From the NCBI GenBank assembly GCA_964016875.1, contig OZ024720.1, positions 17,906,242 through 17,970,241 on the forward strand: DNA of 64,000 nt. Reading direction: 5' to 3'. Shown one piece after another: positions 1-11,157 of the stretch. This stretch comes from Fallopia convolvulus. Lineage: Eukaryota > Streptophyta > Magnoliopsida > Caryophyllales > Polygonaceae. Positions within the stretch are counted from its first letter, which is position 1. Each line of letters begins with the position of its first letter. The notes beneath the pieces were generated by a model. The model saw only the letters and a list, made by a program, of their open reading frames with translations. It was not told the origin of the DNA and searched no databases. The position numbers were made by a program, and so were the translations under genes.

Positions 1-510
1 GTTCCTTGCTAAGTGTGTGGGAACCTCTTTCAATTAGAAGATAAGAGAGCCTTTATAGATGAGGGGCAAAAGTGATAGTTTACAATTTCGTGCCTTGGAG
101 CCCAATCCAGGCAGCGACCGACTCGGACCGACACGGAGCACCTCGGGCCCGACTTACTGGGCAAGTCGGTCTGAGGTCGAAAAATCATCTCGGGTTCGGC
201 GTTGGTTCTAACTCGATCCGGACCTCGTTCCACCTTCTTCTTGTTGGCTTTTCTCTTGTTCTTCTTCATGGCTTGCTCCTCTCTTTCCCTCTTAAGCTCG
301 GGCCTTGCTCAATGTTCCGATTCTCCTTCAAAACGATCCTTGATCCACGCCAAAACACCTACAAAACACATAAAATGCGCATAGTCTCCGAATCTCATAG
401 AAATACGGGAACTAAGCTAAAAAGGAACAAAAGACACAAGAAAAGGGGAAAAAGAAACATATTTACAAAGGGAATCATATATAAAAACACCACCAAATAA
501 AGAGACATCA
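1..510 (-). repeat. M 3' LTR (partial, runs off the window)
   Basis: Bases 1-510 align without gaps to 33457-33966, the outer part of the M 5' LTR. The boundary at 510 reads ...gacatca on the plus strand, so the LTR starts TGATGTC on the minus strand. About 907 bp of this LTR lie left of the window. It carries one triplet of the M palindromic motif at 122-175. Confidence 0.92.
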
Positions 511-526
511 AAGTACCCCATACTTA
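511..526 (-). other. M polypurine tract
   Basis: Immediately upstream of the 3' LTR on the minus strand lies a purine-rich stretch with aagtatggggtactt. The same layout (aagtatggggg just before TGAT) precedes the P LTRs, which supports both the element boundary and the kinship of M and P. This is the expected primer site for plus-strand DNA synthesis. Confidence 0.8.
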
Positions 527-2257
527 AACTTGCTTGTCCTCAAGCAATAAAAATGTAAGCAAGACCGAAACATAATCTTCAAGTAAAGCCTCGTATGAAA
601 ACACATTTAAGCACAAGTGATTGATATTCAAGCAAGATTACATCATCACACATGATTAAGTGTTCCAAGGAATAGAGTCAATGCAACTAAGCCTCACTTT
701 AGGGATATGTGAATGTGTATCACTCATCATGTGTATGGGTATAGCAATGAACACTCAAGCTCAAAAATCATGCAAGTAAGGACTTTACTATTGAAGCTAA
801 TATCACCAAATCCTCCACCTAGAGATGCCTAATACAACGTACACAAAGAATTCGAACTTGGCTCAATGGAGGTCCTCAAAGAGGTTCCATTCGGCCGGGT
901 TGTAATGGGGCTTTTGGTATTTCTCAAGGTGGGAATTATTTGGTCTTGTGGTGCTTACAATGGGGATTGAACAACCTAAACTCTCACAAACTTCACCAAA
1001 ATTCCACAATCAATTTCACACTCATCCAAAAGACTTAACATTTTTCCTTTCAACCCAAAATTTCACTTAACATTCCACTTCATCTTTGCTCTTAGGCTTT
1101 TTGTTGGATTTTCCACACTTTCTACACTGGACCGACTTTCTTATGACATCGTCCCGATGTGGTGTGTAACTCGATCGGACCCTTTTTTCTTCACTTAAGC
1201 TCTTTACCTTCATTCCACTTTACATTTCCAACATTTTCTTTCTTTCTTTCTTTCTTCTTCTTCATTTTCTTTTTGCACAACAAAGATGCACTACCCACAC
1301 GATTCATAACACCATTCTTTGCCCTTAAACCAAAGAGAATCTCAACTCTTCAAATACAATCCAAACCTCTCTTCTAAAGTCCAATCCCATAAGGGTCAAG
1401 TCATATAAGGCTAGGAATAATATTTTTGAGGAGTTTCAAACAAAGGCCTAGGCTAAAACAGGGCTACAAACAAAGGATTTACTTCATGGTAGGATATGGA
1501 ACATTTATGTGACTAAAAGAACAAAGTTCAAAATCAATGTGACGATGCTAGGACAAATCTCATGACGGTCTTGGAAAATAGATAAACACCGCAATAACAA
1601 GTTTTACTAAGCATGCATGAGCTAATCACACAAGAAACATGAGGGATATGCAAATATGAACAAGCATCCCTAAAATGGCCAAAAATCAATCTCACAAGGG
1701 TCACTCATACTTAGTTGCATAAGAACTCATCCTAGAACTCACATGTTCAATAAAACAAGCAAGATATCATGATCACATCAAAAGCAACATCTTTTTAGAG
1801 GCTAAACCATCCAAAAATAAGGAATTTACATGCTCATATCATCATTAGCTTACATTTGGACATCTAAGATGGGAATTTCTAGTCAAAAAACTACAAAACA
1901 CAAAATCTTTTTGTTGTTTTCAACACAATTTTTCAAATTTTTATGGATTTTTGCAAAAATTTCTCTATACAAAACCAAAAACAAAGACTCATCCATTCAA
2001 AACCAAATCAATCATCCATGTCGTTCATCAAACCACAAACCAAGAAACAAACATCCCAAACACAAACTAGAAACCGAAAACCAAATATCCTCAAAATAAC
2101 AAACACACAAGCAAGTGAAATCATGAGCACACTTACCCCCATCCCATACTTAAAATTTTGATGTCCCCATCAAACAAGGAAACCAAAACTTAAAAGCAAG
2201 AGAGAAGAGTAAAAAGAGCTCACAATTTTTTTTTATTCTTCAATGGCATGTCTAGGA
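527..2257. other. M 3' noncoding region, no gene seen
   Basis: This 1.7 kb AT-rich stretch lies between the stop of the M second ORF and the PPT. Only short spurious ORFs occur on either strand. It holds a TTTC microsatellite near 1240-1262 and one triplet of the M palindromic motif at 1127-1180. A long 3' noncoding region is normal for Athila-like elements. Confidence 0.7.
1127..1180. other. M palindrome triplet, 3' noncoding copy
   Basis: Three GTCGG/CCGAC-type sites are centred near 1132, 1153 and 1175, about 21 and 22 bp apart. They are somewhat decayed (for example ctggaccgact, then atcgtcccgat, then ctcgatcgg). Order and spacing match the triplets in the M LTR, second ORF and gag-protease. 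Confidence 0.6.
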
Positions 2258-2815
2258 TCACTCGAAGGGGTTGTCACGCCTATATCCTCTTTGGAGTCTC
2301 GCTTGCCGCTCCCTCTCGTACACTTGCTCTTGGTAGAAGTCTTGTGGTGGTGGTTGGAGTTGAGGATCCGGGCGCGTCCATTGGTCCTCACGGGAAGGGA
2401 AGTTCCCGCTCATCCATGTGTTGAAGCTATCTTGGACCCACCACCTTGTGTCCTCCACCTCTCTAAGCTCATCCACCTCTCGCCTAGTGTAGCCGAGGGC
2501 TCGGTTCATCTCTTCTTGGCTAGCTTGGAAAGCACCTTGTTGTTGAAGCAATTGTTGTTGTTGTTGGTACATGTATTGTTGTTGAAGATTCACTTGATGG
2601 ACCCCTTGAAGAACATTCTCTTGTTGAAGTTGAAGATGGGCCATTTGGTTGGCCAAGAAGGACATGTCCACCGTTTGTTGTAGCTCGGGAAACAACATTC
2701 CCGGACCATACCATTGGGCGTAGCCTTCATAACCGCCACCTTGAGCTCGTTCTTGCCTTGCACCACTTCCCTCTCCATGCTCATAGTGCCTCGGGACCTC
2801 ATTACCATAGAAGGC

Positions 2816-2870
2816 ACCGAACCGACTTTGATGGAAGTCGGGCCCGATGTGGTGTGTACCTCGGTCCGCC
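2816..2870. other. M palindrome triplet inside the second ORF
   Basis: Sites centred near 2821, 2842.5 and 2865 (spacings about 21.5 and 22.5 bp). The middle one is gtcgggcccgat with longer pairing arms into the flanks. It falls in the variable, low-complexity part of the protein, not the conserved part. Confidence 0.7.
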
Positions 2871-3928
2871 AATGTTGGAGCTTGGTGCGTGGCTCGGAGG
2901 TTGGCCATCAAGCCTTGGAAGTGCTCATCTTCTTCATTTTGCTCTTGATCGACGTCCATGGCTTCCCCACGAGGTGCAAACACAAAGTTATCTTGGTCGA
3001 AATCCGGTGAAGATGGAGGGGAGGTAAACCGAATGTGTTGAGGTTGTTGTCGCCGCCCCTCTCTTGCACCTTCGGGGTCACCAAATGAGTGTGTCTTGCC
3101 GACCCACACTTGGTACCAATTGTGATACCGAGAAAGATCATAGAGGTTGGGCACCAATCGGATGGACACACCATCATAGCTCGAGTGAGGGGCCAAAGAA
3201 GTCATGTAAAGCTTCTCATTGATGATGTTGGCCTTCTTGAAATACTTCATGTTCATATACTCAACACCATTCGGAGCCGAAGAATACTTGTTAAGATCGA
3301 CTCCTAGACGCACGGCTAGCCTTGCTATCATCCCGCCGAAGTAGATCCAAGAGGAGCTTTGGAAGTCTCGCACCATCTTGACCCACTCCCATGCAAGGTT
3401 CATGGGCTTCTCGGTGTGGAAGAGCATCTCATGTAGCAACATAATCTCTTCCTTCATCGGCTTGTTCAACTCATGACGAGCATAGATTGCACATCCCAAA
3501 ACTCGCACCATGACCCGAAAAAGAGGGCTAGCAATCTCAGTTGTGGTGGCGCCCTTTCTCATCTCTCTCTTCCCGGCCACATGCCGCCACACTTGGTTCA
3601 CCTTCTCGTTGTCGACGTCGGTCTCTTCTTTTGGACATGGAAACCCGAAGTAGGTAGCCAAGTCTCTAAGAGAGAGATTGTGGTCCTCATTGCCCAATTG
3701 GAAGGTGATCGCCCCTTCCTCATCCTCCATATTATCATAAGTGCATTCAAAAGTGGCCATGAATTCCGAGGTGAGGGCGGGATAGTGGGTGTTGTCCCAC
3801 CTTAGCGTCCCATTGAGACCGATGTGGGAGTAGCACCTTGGAAGAGCTTGATCCATGTCCATCTTCTTCACGGTTTCCCAATCAAGCCACCTTGTGTGAT
3901 GCTTAAGCGCCATATACCTTGCATAACT

Positions 3929-3933
3929 CTCAA
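3929..3933. repeat. P target-site duplication, left copy (ctcaa)
   Basis: The five bases ctcaa directly precede the first P LTR. The same five bases directly follow all three P LTRs (5153, 16571, 27987). Joining the M second ORF across one copy restores an unbroken frame, which identifies this as the insertion site. Confidence 0.92.
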
Positions 3934-5152
3934 TGATATGCTGTATTTCATATAGCATAATTAGGACTAGTTAATACATTTTATGTATAGATTTAGGTCC
4001 ATTTAGTGCTTGTAACGATATATGAGTAGAAGACCAAAGACTTGAAGAAAATTGGAAGAATAGAAGTCGGGACAAGAAGATCGAGAAGTGAAGGCCGCGG
4101 AGCTAAGCAGTCCGCGGTGGAGCAAGATTCAGTGCCGCGATCGCGGTGGCCTAAGGCCGCGGTCGCGGGTCAACGTTGACTCGGAGGAGGATTCTGTAGT
4201 CCGCGATCACGGAGGTTGTTCACCGCGGTCGCGTAATTCCACGTCAGCAAGATCCGAGGCGGTGTTTTATCTATCTATTTATCTTTTATTTTAGTTGCCT
4301 TTTATATTTTTATTCCGATATTTTTTGAGACTATTTAAGTTTAGTTTTCAGACTTTGTTTGGTATTCTGCTAGACCTAATTTCAGACCTTTTGTGTTTTT
4401 CTCTCTTATGGAGAACTAAACTCCTTATATTCTATTCGAGTTGAAGCTTTTCAGACTCAAGTTGTTGTGAGATTCGTCTATTCAGGTTTATTTCTACAGG
4501 TTATTTCAATTCTCTTGTGCTTAATTATTATTGATTGTGTTGATTTCTGCTTGTCTGGCCAACTTGTTGGAATTGATATTATCTATTGCTAGATCTAGGT
4601 TTTCTCGTAGCAAAGCCTAATCTTTGTAGCAACTCAATTGATTTAGGACTCGTTGGACTAAAACAATTGAGAAGAGATTTGAATGCAGGTTGATTGTTTG
4701 ACTCGTTGGAATTCAATTGCATGTATCCTGTTTATCCTTGTTCTTAATGCTAATATCCTTATTATTTATGATCGTTTCATGAATTGTTTGGATGTTAAGT
4801 TGCATGTCTCATTGCCATGTTATAATTCTGATCAGGATAGGAATAACTGAAAGAAATAACTTGTTTGAATCTAGGATCAATAACTTGAGGAAGAAAAGTG
4901 GATACTTGAATAGAATTGTTTTCCCTAATTGATAAAAATACAACCTTTGCTCTGTTTGTTTGTCTTGTCTACTTTAATTTTCCTAGTTTTAGATTAAAAT
5001 ACCAAAAATCCCCCCTTTGTTACTTCTTTGAGTTGATAATAATAAAACTTAGGATACAAGTGTCTCTTGGGTTCGACCCCGACTTACCGACTATACTAGT
5101 TGTGTAACTAGGGATTTATTTTTGATTTGGCACGACGACTTTCAGCCAGTCA
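3934..5152 (+). repeat. P LTR A (chimeric first LTR)
   Basis: This is a 1219-bp LTR starting TGATATGC and ending ...CCAGTCA. It differs from LTR B at ten positions, all within its first 755 bp (3934 to about 4690); after that it is identical to B, including two sites where C differs. That pattern fits a recombinant of the original 5' LTR (left part) with a downstream LTR (right part). It is followed by a target-site copy and M flank, not by a PBS. Confidence 0.9.
4095..4234. other. P palindrome cluster in the LTR
   Basis: Two full pairs of CCGCG-NN-CGCGG occur at 4135 and 4157, and at 4201 and 4223. Both pairs are exactly 22 bp start to start, with 10-bp spacers. A shortened pair (ccgcgg at 4095 and 4112) precedes them. 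LTR B and LTR C carry the same cluster (starts 15553 and 26969 for the first full site). It lies about 160-300 bp from the LTR start, a likely U3 promoter/enhancer zone (inference). Confidence 0.88.
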
Positions 5153-6811
5153 CTCAACTTGCGCATCCTCCTCCAAGTAAACATCATCCAACTTTGGCTC
5201 TTGTCTTGACTTCTTGGACTTCTTCTTCGGCCTTTCCGCATGAGATGATGTAGCTCTAGTCTCCATGGTACCTACACACATCCAACCAAACAAAAGGGTC
5301 CAAGATAAACACCATACAACTCAACAAAAGCACTCATCAACACACATCAACACATCAACACAAGGGAACCCCATACTTAGACTCTAAACACACATGCATC
5401 ACCATCCAACATGAATCATCATGGATATCTTCTAACAATGGCTAAGCAAATGATCATACTACATCATGATTAAGCTATAGCCAACAATGAAACACATGAA
5501 TCCACATGATATCACAAGAAGAGAGCAAAAGCAACATGGATCGACTTCCAACCTATGTCGGGCCCGACACATCCTCAACCTCGGTCCGACTTGATGGACC
5601 GACTTCCACAACTCGGGCCCGACATACCTGGGCACGTCGATCTCGACCTAGTTCATGCTTCGACTCTAACCTCAAATCAACCCAAATCACTCTATCATGC
5701 ACTTAAATTTCAAATTCAACCATCAAACATCCCTAATCGAAGTTCTAAATGGATCCAAGCATGCATAAACAACTTTGAAGCTCAATTTCACAAATCATGC
5801 AAATCCACCATTGATGCTCAAGCTCAAACTCTCAATCAAACATGGCATTACTCAATCTATGCAATGAAAGCACAAAATCTCCAAGGAAATAGGTAGAGAT
5901 CGAGTAACACATACCGAATTTGAAGAATATTGGACTTTTAAACAAACAATCTATTTAGAACTCAAACTTTCTCAACCTAGATCGAGATGGGGGATGAAGA
6001 ACGAGATTGAACTCGAAATTTCTCTTTGGAATCGGGCTAGGGAGGCCTTTTTGTGATTGGATCGAGATGAAGAAAGGGAGAGATGCGTGGATCGAGTATG
6101 GTGAGAGGGAGGCCGATTTTGAGAGTGTGAGGGAGATGGGTTGTATTTTGGGAATGGTGGTTAATATGAAGATGGTAGGTAGGTGGGGGATGGCATTTAA
6201 TGGGGGAAAGGGACAAATTAGGTCAAAGGGCAAAAATGGCATTCCACTCGGTCCGATCGAGTCAGACCGACGTCATGGACCGACGTGCCTGTGTCGGGCC
6301 CGACTTACCTGGGCTCGATGTGGGGTGTTCGGGTCACCAATTTTACTCCATCCTCTTGCAACTTCTTTCTCCATATTTCCATTTATTATTTTTTTTCACC
6401 TCAAATCCTACACAACCGTGAAGAATACACAACACCAAAAATCAACAAAACACTAGATAGAGATTGGTTAGAGAAAAGCTAGGCTAAACTAAGAAAAATC
6501 AAACTAAAATTACGAAAAGAAAGCTACTAGCTCGGGTTGCCTCCCGAGAAGCGCTCGTTTAGAGTCACTAGATTGACTTCCTAACCTCAATCTCATGCCG
6601 GGTGAAACACGGTGAATTGCTCGGCATTGTTGTGCCCATTCCCATTGCCCTCATACCCATAAAACCACCAACGATGGTCTATATAGGCATGGCTCTCCGA
6701 TCTCGGGCCTCTCTCATCATACTCCTCCAACGAATGAGATTTCTCCTCCTTACTTGCTCCATCATGTTCCTCTTTTCCTACACCAAAGTTATCCAAAGAA
6801 TTCTAGGAAAT
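5153..6811 (-). repeat. Captured M flank, copy 1
   Basis: This 1659-bp segment is a copy of 27987-29644, the M sequence right of the P insertion, in the same orientation. It begins with the target-site copy ctcaa, contains the M second-ORF start (ATG at 5266 on the minus strand), the M spacer with its post-gag hairpin, and the last codons of M gag-protease. It stops at 6811, where P gag sequence takes over. It is nearly identical to copy 2 (16571-18228) and differs from the native M copy at about fifteen positions. Confidence 0.88.
5557..5647. other. M palindrome cluster in the captured flank
   Basis: Sites include gtcgggcccgac at 5557, ctcggtccgac at 5580 (22 bp on from the start of the preceding 12-mer to the matching 12-mer), a shorter ccgac-bearing site near 5593, ctcgggcccgac at 5612 and gtcgatctcgac at 5636. 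Spacing is less regular here. A second cluster lies at 6247-6304. Equivalent clusters occur near 16975, 28391, 17664 and 29081. Confidence 0.6.
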
Positions 6812-8111
6812 GCTACTAATTCTTCTATTTTGCCTCTTGATTCAGAAATCGAAAGGACTCTTTCCAGGTTGAGACGTGAAGCTCGGGAACAACTCCGTGA
6901 ATTACCTTTCAACTTGGATTCTGCTGAAACTGAGACAATGGGAGATTAGACTTTGAGGCAGTTAACTGCCCCAAACTTTCAACAACAACCCCTGGCTGTT
7001 GAGTTTCCTGCGCTGAATGACGGTGTTAAGTTTGAGTTGAAATCGGGTTTGATCCATCTTTTACCCCAATTCCATGGGCATGGTGGAGAAGATCCAAACA
7101 AGCATCTTGCTGAATTTGATCAGGTCTGCTCAAGTATGAAGCCTGCTGATGTAACTGAGGACCAGATCAAGCTGAGAGCGTTTCCTTTCTCTCTGATGGA
7201 TTCAGCCAATGAGTGGCTCTACTATCTTTCTCCAGGATCAATGAACACCTGGAATAAGATGAAAGCAACGTTCTTAGAGAAATACTTCCCTGCCACCAAA
7301 CAGAACAGCCTGAAGAAGAGCTTGAGCAACATTGAGCAACAGGCTGGGGAGAGTCTGTATGATTATCATGAGCGATTCAAGAGACTGTGTGCCAGCTGTC
7401 CATATCATGGGTATTCTGATCAAGACCTGGTACTGTATTTCTTTGGTGTATTATTGGATGAAGAGCGTAGAATGGTGAATGCAGCTTGTGGTGGGAGCCT
7501 GATGAATAAGACACCAGCAGATGCCCTTGAGCTCTTCTCTGAACTATCTGAGAACTCAAGGCAATTCAACAAAAGAACTGGCACTAAAGGAGTCAATGCT
7601 GTGGACTCCTCGTTTGTTATAAAAGCTGAAATGGTAGAATTGAAAGATATGATGAAGAGGTTCATGCTGTCAGGAACCCATCAACAATTGAAGGCATGTG
7701 AAATATGTGCTGATACACTACATCCTACTAATGCCTGTCCACAACTCCAGGAACCTCATGTTGAGGTTAATGCTGTAGGAGGATATGGACCCCCTAGACC
7801 TCATTTTGATCCATACTCTAATACATACAACCCAGGTTTGGGGGGCCCATCCAAATCTAAGGTATGGGAATCAGAATCAACCTCAATATAATCATCAACA
7901 AGGAGGAAATCAGCAACCCAGGCAACCCTATGTTCCTAGACCTCCAGTTCAAAATCAAAACAACTAATTCAATGTTGAAGATATGTTTGCAAGGCTAGCC
8001 AACACAGTAGACCAGCTGGGATAGAACACGCAAACTAGCATCAAGAGTACTCAAGCTAGTATCAAAAATATAGAGACACAGATCAGTCAACTGGCTACTA
8101 CAGTTAGCAAA
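6812..8111 (+). pseudogene. P gag, unit 1, N-terminally truncated
   Basis: The frame enters from M sequence at 6812 and reads the Retrotrans_gag region: HLLPQFHGHGGEDPNKHLAEF near 7050-7110, then WLYYLSPGSMNTWNKMKATFLEKYFP near 7210-7295. These are typical capsid-like gag motifs of Athila elements. Breaks: TAG at 6947, one extra T near 7846 that shifts the frame, TAA at 7965, TAG at 8022. The start codon and N-terminal third are missing because of the duplication breakpoint. No CCHC zinc knuckle is seen; a CEICADTLHPTNAC residue set near 7700 is a candidate cysteine-histidine motif. The in-frame run from 6602 joins antisense M sequence to gag and is a breakpoint artefact. Confidence 0.85.
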
Positions 8112-9173
8112 TTGGAGGCCAGAGATTCTGGTAAATTGCCATCACAGCCTATCAACCCAAGGGAGAATGTGAGTGCTATCACATTAAGAAGTGGAAAAGA
8201 GCTAAATAGGGACGTGAAGGTGAATGACGATCCACGAGCTGACAGTACTGATTTTCTGAAGAGCGATTCCGCGCCCGCGGTGAACGGTTTCCGCGATCGC
8301 GGAACCCCAACTGAGAGCACGGTGATTCTGGACGAAGCCTCCGCGCCCGCGGTGACCAACCTCCGCGATCGCGGAGACGGTGAAAAATCGGATTCTGAAA
8401 AACCCGAAATTCCGCGACCGCGGGACCCTCTCGACCGCGCCCACGGATCTGTAGCTGAGCCCAAAAATGCTTACGTTCGTCCAGATTTCCCTTCTATGGT
8501 TTCTCAAAAGCCACCCCCTCCTTTCCCTGAAGCACTGAAAGACACAAGGAAGCCAGATAATGACAAGGAGATCTTTGAGACGTTTTCCAAGTGTGAGGTA
8601 AATATCCCTTTGCTCAATTTAATTAAAAGTGTTCCTAGGTTTGCTAAATTTCTGAAAGAATTATGCACTATCAAAAGGAACCAAAAATTAAAAGGGAAAC
8701 AGAAAGTTAAGGTCAATGAACATGTCTTTGCTGTATTTCAAAGACGCATGCCTAAAAAGTGCAGTGATCCAGGCATGTTCAGCATTCCCTGCATAATAGG
8801 AGAAACTAAAATAGATAAAGCCATGCTTGATTTAGGAGCTTCTATTAATGTTATGCCTTACTCTGTTTACACTTCACTAGGCCTAGGACCCTTGCATGAA
8901 ACTGGTGTTATTGTTCAATTAGCTGATAGATCTACAGTTTACCCGAAAGGGGTTATTGAAGATGTCCTTGTTATGGTAGATAATCTGATTTTCCCTGCTG
9001 ATTTCTATGTGCTTGATATGGATCATGATGTGCATGCTGCACCCATTCTGTTAGGACGTCCTTTCATGAAAACTGCTAGAACAAAAATTGATATGTGTAA
9101 AGGTGTCCTAACTATGGAATTTGATGGGGAGAAATTTGAATATAGTATGGATAATGCTATGAAATACCCCTAG
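8112..9173 (+). pseudogene. P gag C-terminal linker and aspartic protease, unit 1
   Basis: The 353-codon frame starts with a disordered linker (residues about 1-125) and ends in a retropepsin domain. The active site appears as DLGASINVMP (near 8829-8858), the DLGA variant usual in Athila elements rather than DTG; ILLGRPFM near 9045-9068 is the second conserved protease block. The enzyme would cut the gag-pol polyprotein. The linker holds three palindrome pairs, which translate as repeated SAPAV and RDRG blocks. The frame is in register with the upstream gag C-terminus and with RT; TAG at 9171 separates protease from RT. Confidence 0.85.
8269..8446. other. P palindrome cluster in the gag-protease linker
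   Basis: Three pairs: 8269/8291 and 8341/8363, both exactly 22 bp apart, and 8412/8435, 23 bp apart. Arms are CCGCG and CGCGG with central dinucleotides CC, AT or AC. Because 22 is not a multiple of three, the two members of a pair are translated in different frames. Confidence 0.9.
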
Positions 9174-11069
9174 GATGATCACTCTCTATGCTCAGTTGAT
9201 GTAATTGATCAGATTGTACAAGACGTATTTGATACTACTTGTGTAGATGAGTTACAATCTGTTCTAGAGAATGACATAGATCCTGCATGCTCAGATTATG
9301 AATTACCTGAGAGATATCATGAAATTTTTGCTGATCTGAATGCATGCTATGACACTCCTGCTGATGATTTGGCCATTGGGCCCATACCACTAACTCTCCC
9401 TAGCGAGAAATTGCATCCTTTTGTAGTACAAGCACCTGAAATTGAGCTTAAACAGCTCCCTGAGCATTTAAAATATGCTTTTCTTGGAGATGGTGACACT
9501 TTGCCTGTCATTATTTCCAACAAACTGTCCAAGGAGCAAGAAGAAAGACTGGTGCAGGTATTGAAAGAGCACAAGACAGCTCTAGGATGGACTATTGCTG
9601 ACATTAAAGGGATTAGTCCTTCTACATGTATGCATAGGATCCTCCTAGACGATGGTGCCAAGCCATCCAGACAGCCGCAGAGAAGGCTCAACCCACCTAT
9701 GATGGAGGTAGTAAAAAAGGAGGTACTGAAGCTCCTACAGGCAGGTATGATTTACCCCATCTCTGATAGTCAGTGGGTTAGTCCGACCCAAGTTGTGCCC
9801 AAGAAGGGCGGTATCACAGTGGTAGAAAATGTGCATGGGGAATTAGTCCCCACACGAGTTCAGACTGGTTGGAGAGTCTGCATTGATTACCGTAAGCTGA
9901 ATGCGGTTACCAGAAAAGATCACTTTCCCTTGCCATTCATTGATCAAATGCTTGAGCGACTTGCGGGTCGTTCCTATTATTGCTTTCTAGATGGCTATTC
10001 AGGGTATTTTCAGATTGCTATTGCACCGGAGGATCAGGAGAAAACGACATTTACATGTCCGTTTGGCACTTTTGCATACCGCAGAATGCCATTCGGATTG
10101 TGTAACGCACCCGGTACATTCCAACGGTGTATGGTAAGCATCTTTTCTGAGTACATTGAAAATTTTATTGAGGTTTTTATGGATGACTTTACAGTACATG
10201 GTGATGACTTTGATGCCTGTTTAAACCATCTTTCTTTAGTCCTTCAAAGATGTGTAGAAACCAATTTGGTTCTAAACTCTGAGAAGTGTCACTTTATGGT
10301 TGAGCAAGGCATCGTTTTAGGTCATATAGTGTCATCCAGGGGTATTGAGGTCGATAAGGCAAAGATTGATATCATTCAGTCCTTGCCTTATCCTACTAAT
10401 GTGCGTGAAGTGCGTTCCTTTTTAGGCCATGTAGGGTTATATCGCAGGTTTATTAAAGACTTTTCCAAGATCTTGGCCCCATTATGTGATTTGTTGAAAA
10501 AGGAGGTGCCCTTTGAGTTCCATGAGGCATGCAAAAAGGCGTTTGATGTGCTGAAATCACGCCTAACAAGTGCACCAATAATTCAAGCCCCAAATTGGTC
10601 TCAACCTTTTGAGATCATGTGTGATGCAAGTGACTACGCTGTTGGGGCTGTTTTGGGTCAAAAAGAAGATAGAGCATCCCATGTTATACATTACGCTTCT
10701 ATGACCTTAAATGATGCCCAAAGAAACTACTCCACCACTAAAAAGGAAATGCTTGTTGTGGTGTTTGCTTTGGAGAAGTTCAGACAGTATCTTTTGGGGA
10801 CAAAGGTGATAGTATATTCAGACCATGCAGCGCTTCGTTATTTAATGACGAAAAAGGAGGCTAAGCCAAGACTGATTAGATGGATTCTCCTGCTGAGTGA
10901 GTTTGATATAGAGATCAGAGACAAAAAGGGAGCTGAGAATCTGGTGGCTGATCATCTAAGTCGGCTTGTGCACGAGGAAAATACGCCCGGAAACCAAGAT
11001 CAGATTCAAGGACGTTTTCCTGACGAAACATTGTTCGGAGTCGCAAAAGTGATTCCGCGATCGCGGTGA
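9174..11069 (+). pseudogene. P reverse transcriptase - RNase H, unit 1
   Basis: The frame is shared with protease and is open from 9174 to a stop at 11067. RT blocks are present in order: WVSPTQVVPKKGG, RVCIDYRKLNAVTRKDHFPLPF, the GYSGYFQI block, and a YxDD box written FMDD (in EVFMDDFTVHGD near 10174-10210). RNase H follows with EIMCDASDYAVGAVLGQ and the YSDHAALRYL block (near 10610-10850). The protein would copy the RNA genome and remove the RNA strand. The RT-RNase H core looks intact; only the flanking TAG (9171) and the frameshift at 11055-11069 break the polyprotein. LSRL... ends the RNase H, then a short linker with palindromes leads to integrase. Confidence 0.9.
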
Positions 11070-11157
11070 AGGTGTCCCGCGCCCACGGAACTGTATCTGA
11101 GAGCAGCGATTCTGCTGAGCCTTCCGCGATCGCGGAAACCAGCCTCCGCGGCCGCGG
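11055..11157. other. P palindrome cluster in the RT-integrase linker
   Basis: Two pairs: 11055/11077 and 11124/11146, both exactly 22 bp apart. The first site encodes PRSR followed by the frameshift stop; the third encodes SAIAE. The RDRG reading used in the protease linker is not kept, so the nucleotide motif and not the peptide is the constant feature. Confidence 0.9.

Larger units (their letters stand above)
2258..3933 (-). pseudogene. M second ORF (ATHILA-type), 3' part, split by P
   Basis: The minus-strand frame is open from 3933 to the stop at 2258-2260, about 558 codons. It belongs to the ATHILA ORF-1 type proteins found after pol in Athila elements; LSLRDLATYFGFPC-like residues resemble the P second ORF (ERNYSLTRNQLGECFGV). 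The N-terminal two thirds are conserved and helical in character. The C-terminal third is low-complexity and glutamine-rich (near 2520-2620), ending in a charged RYRRDN-like tail. The start is not here: the 5' part lies across the P insertion at 28100-27987, in the same frame. Function of this family is unknown; an envelope role has been suggested for its position, but I see no signal peptide or membrane segment. One palindrome triplet (2816-2870) lies inside the coding sequence. Confidence 0.8.

Noticed and set aside
2258..3933. M second ORF as a viral envelope protein
   Set aside because: I see no signal peptide, membrane anchor or cleavage site; only its position is env-like.
3934..3958. 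Extension of the M second ORF to 3958
   Set aside because: Those codons are P LTR sequence; the true upstream part lies at 27987-28100.
5153..6811. M flank inside P as a gene segment transduced by the retrotransposon
   Set aside because: The segment starts with the P target-site copy and matches the local flank in order and orientation, so local duplication explains it better than capture and transposition.
6602..6949. A 115-codon ORF joining M and P sequence
   Set aside because: It crosses the duplication breakpoint; the first part is antisense M. It is an accident of the junction and not a gene.
8087..8507. Minus-strand ORFs of 101-125 codons rich in RGRG/RSRG over the P protease linker
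   Set aside because: They exist because palindromes read the same on both strands; the sense frame holds the real gag-protease polyprotein.
11066..11069. Programmed frameshift between P RT and integrase
   Set aside because: No slippery heptamer was noticed and integrase is usually in frame with RT in Athila elements; a simple indel is more likely.
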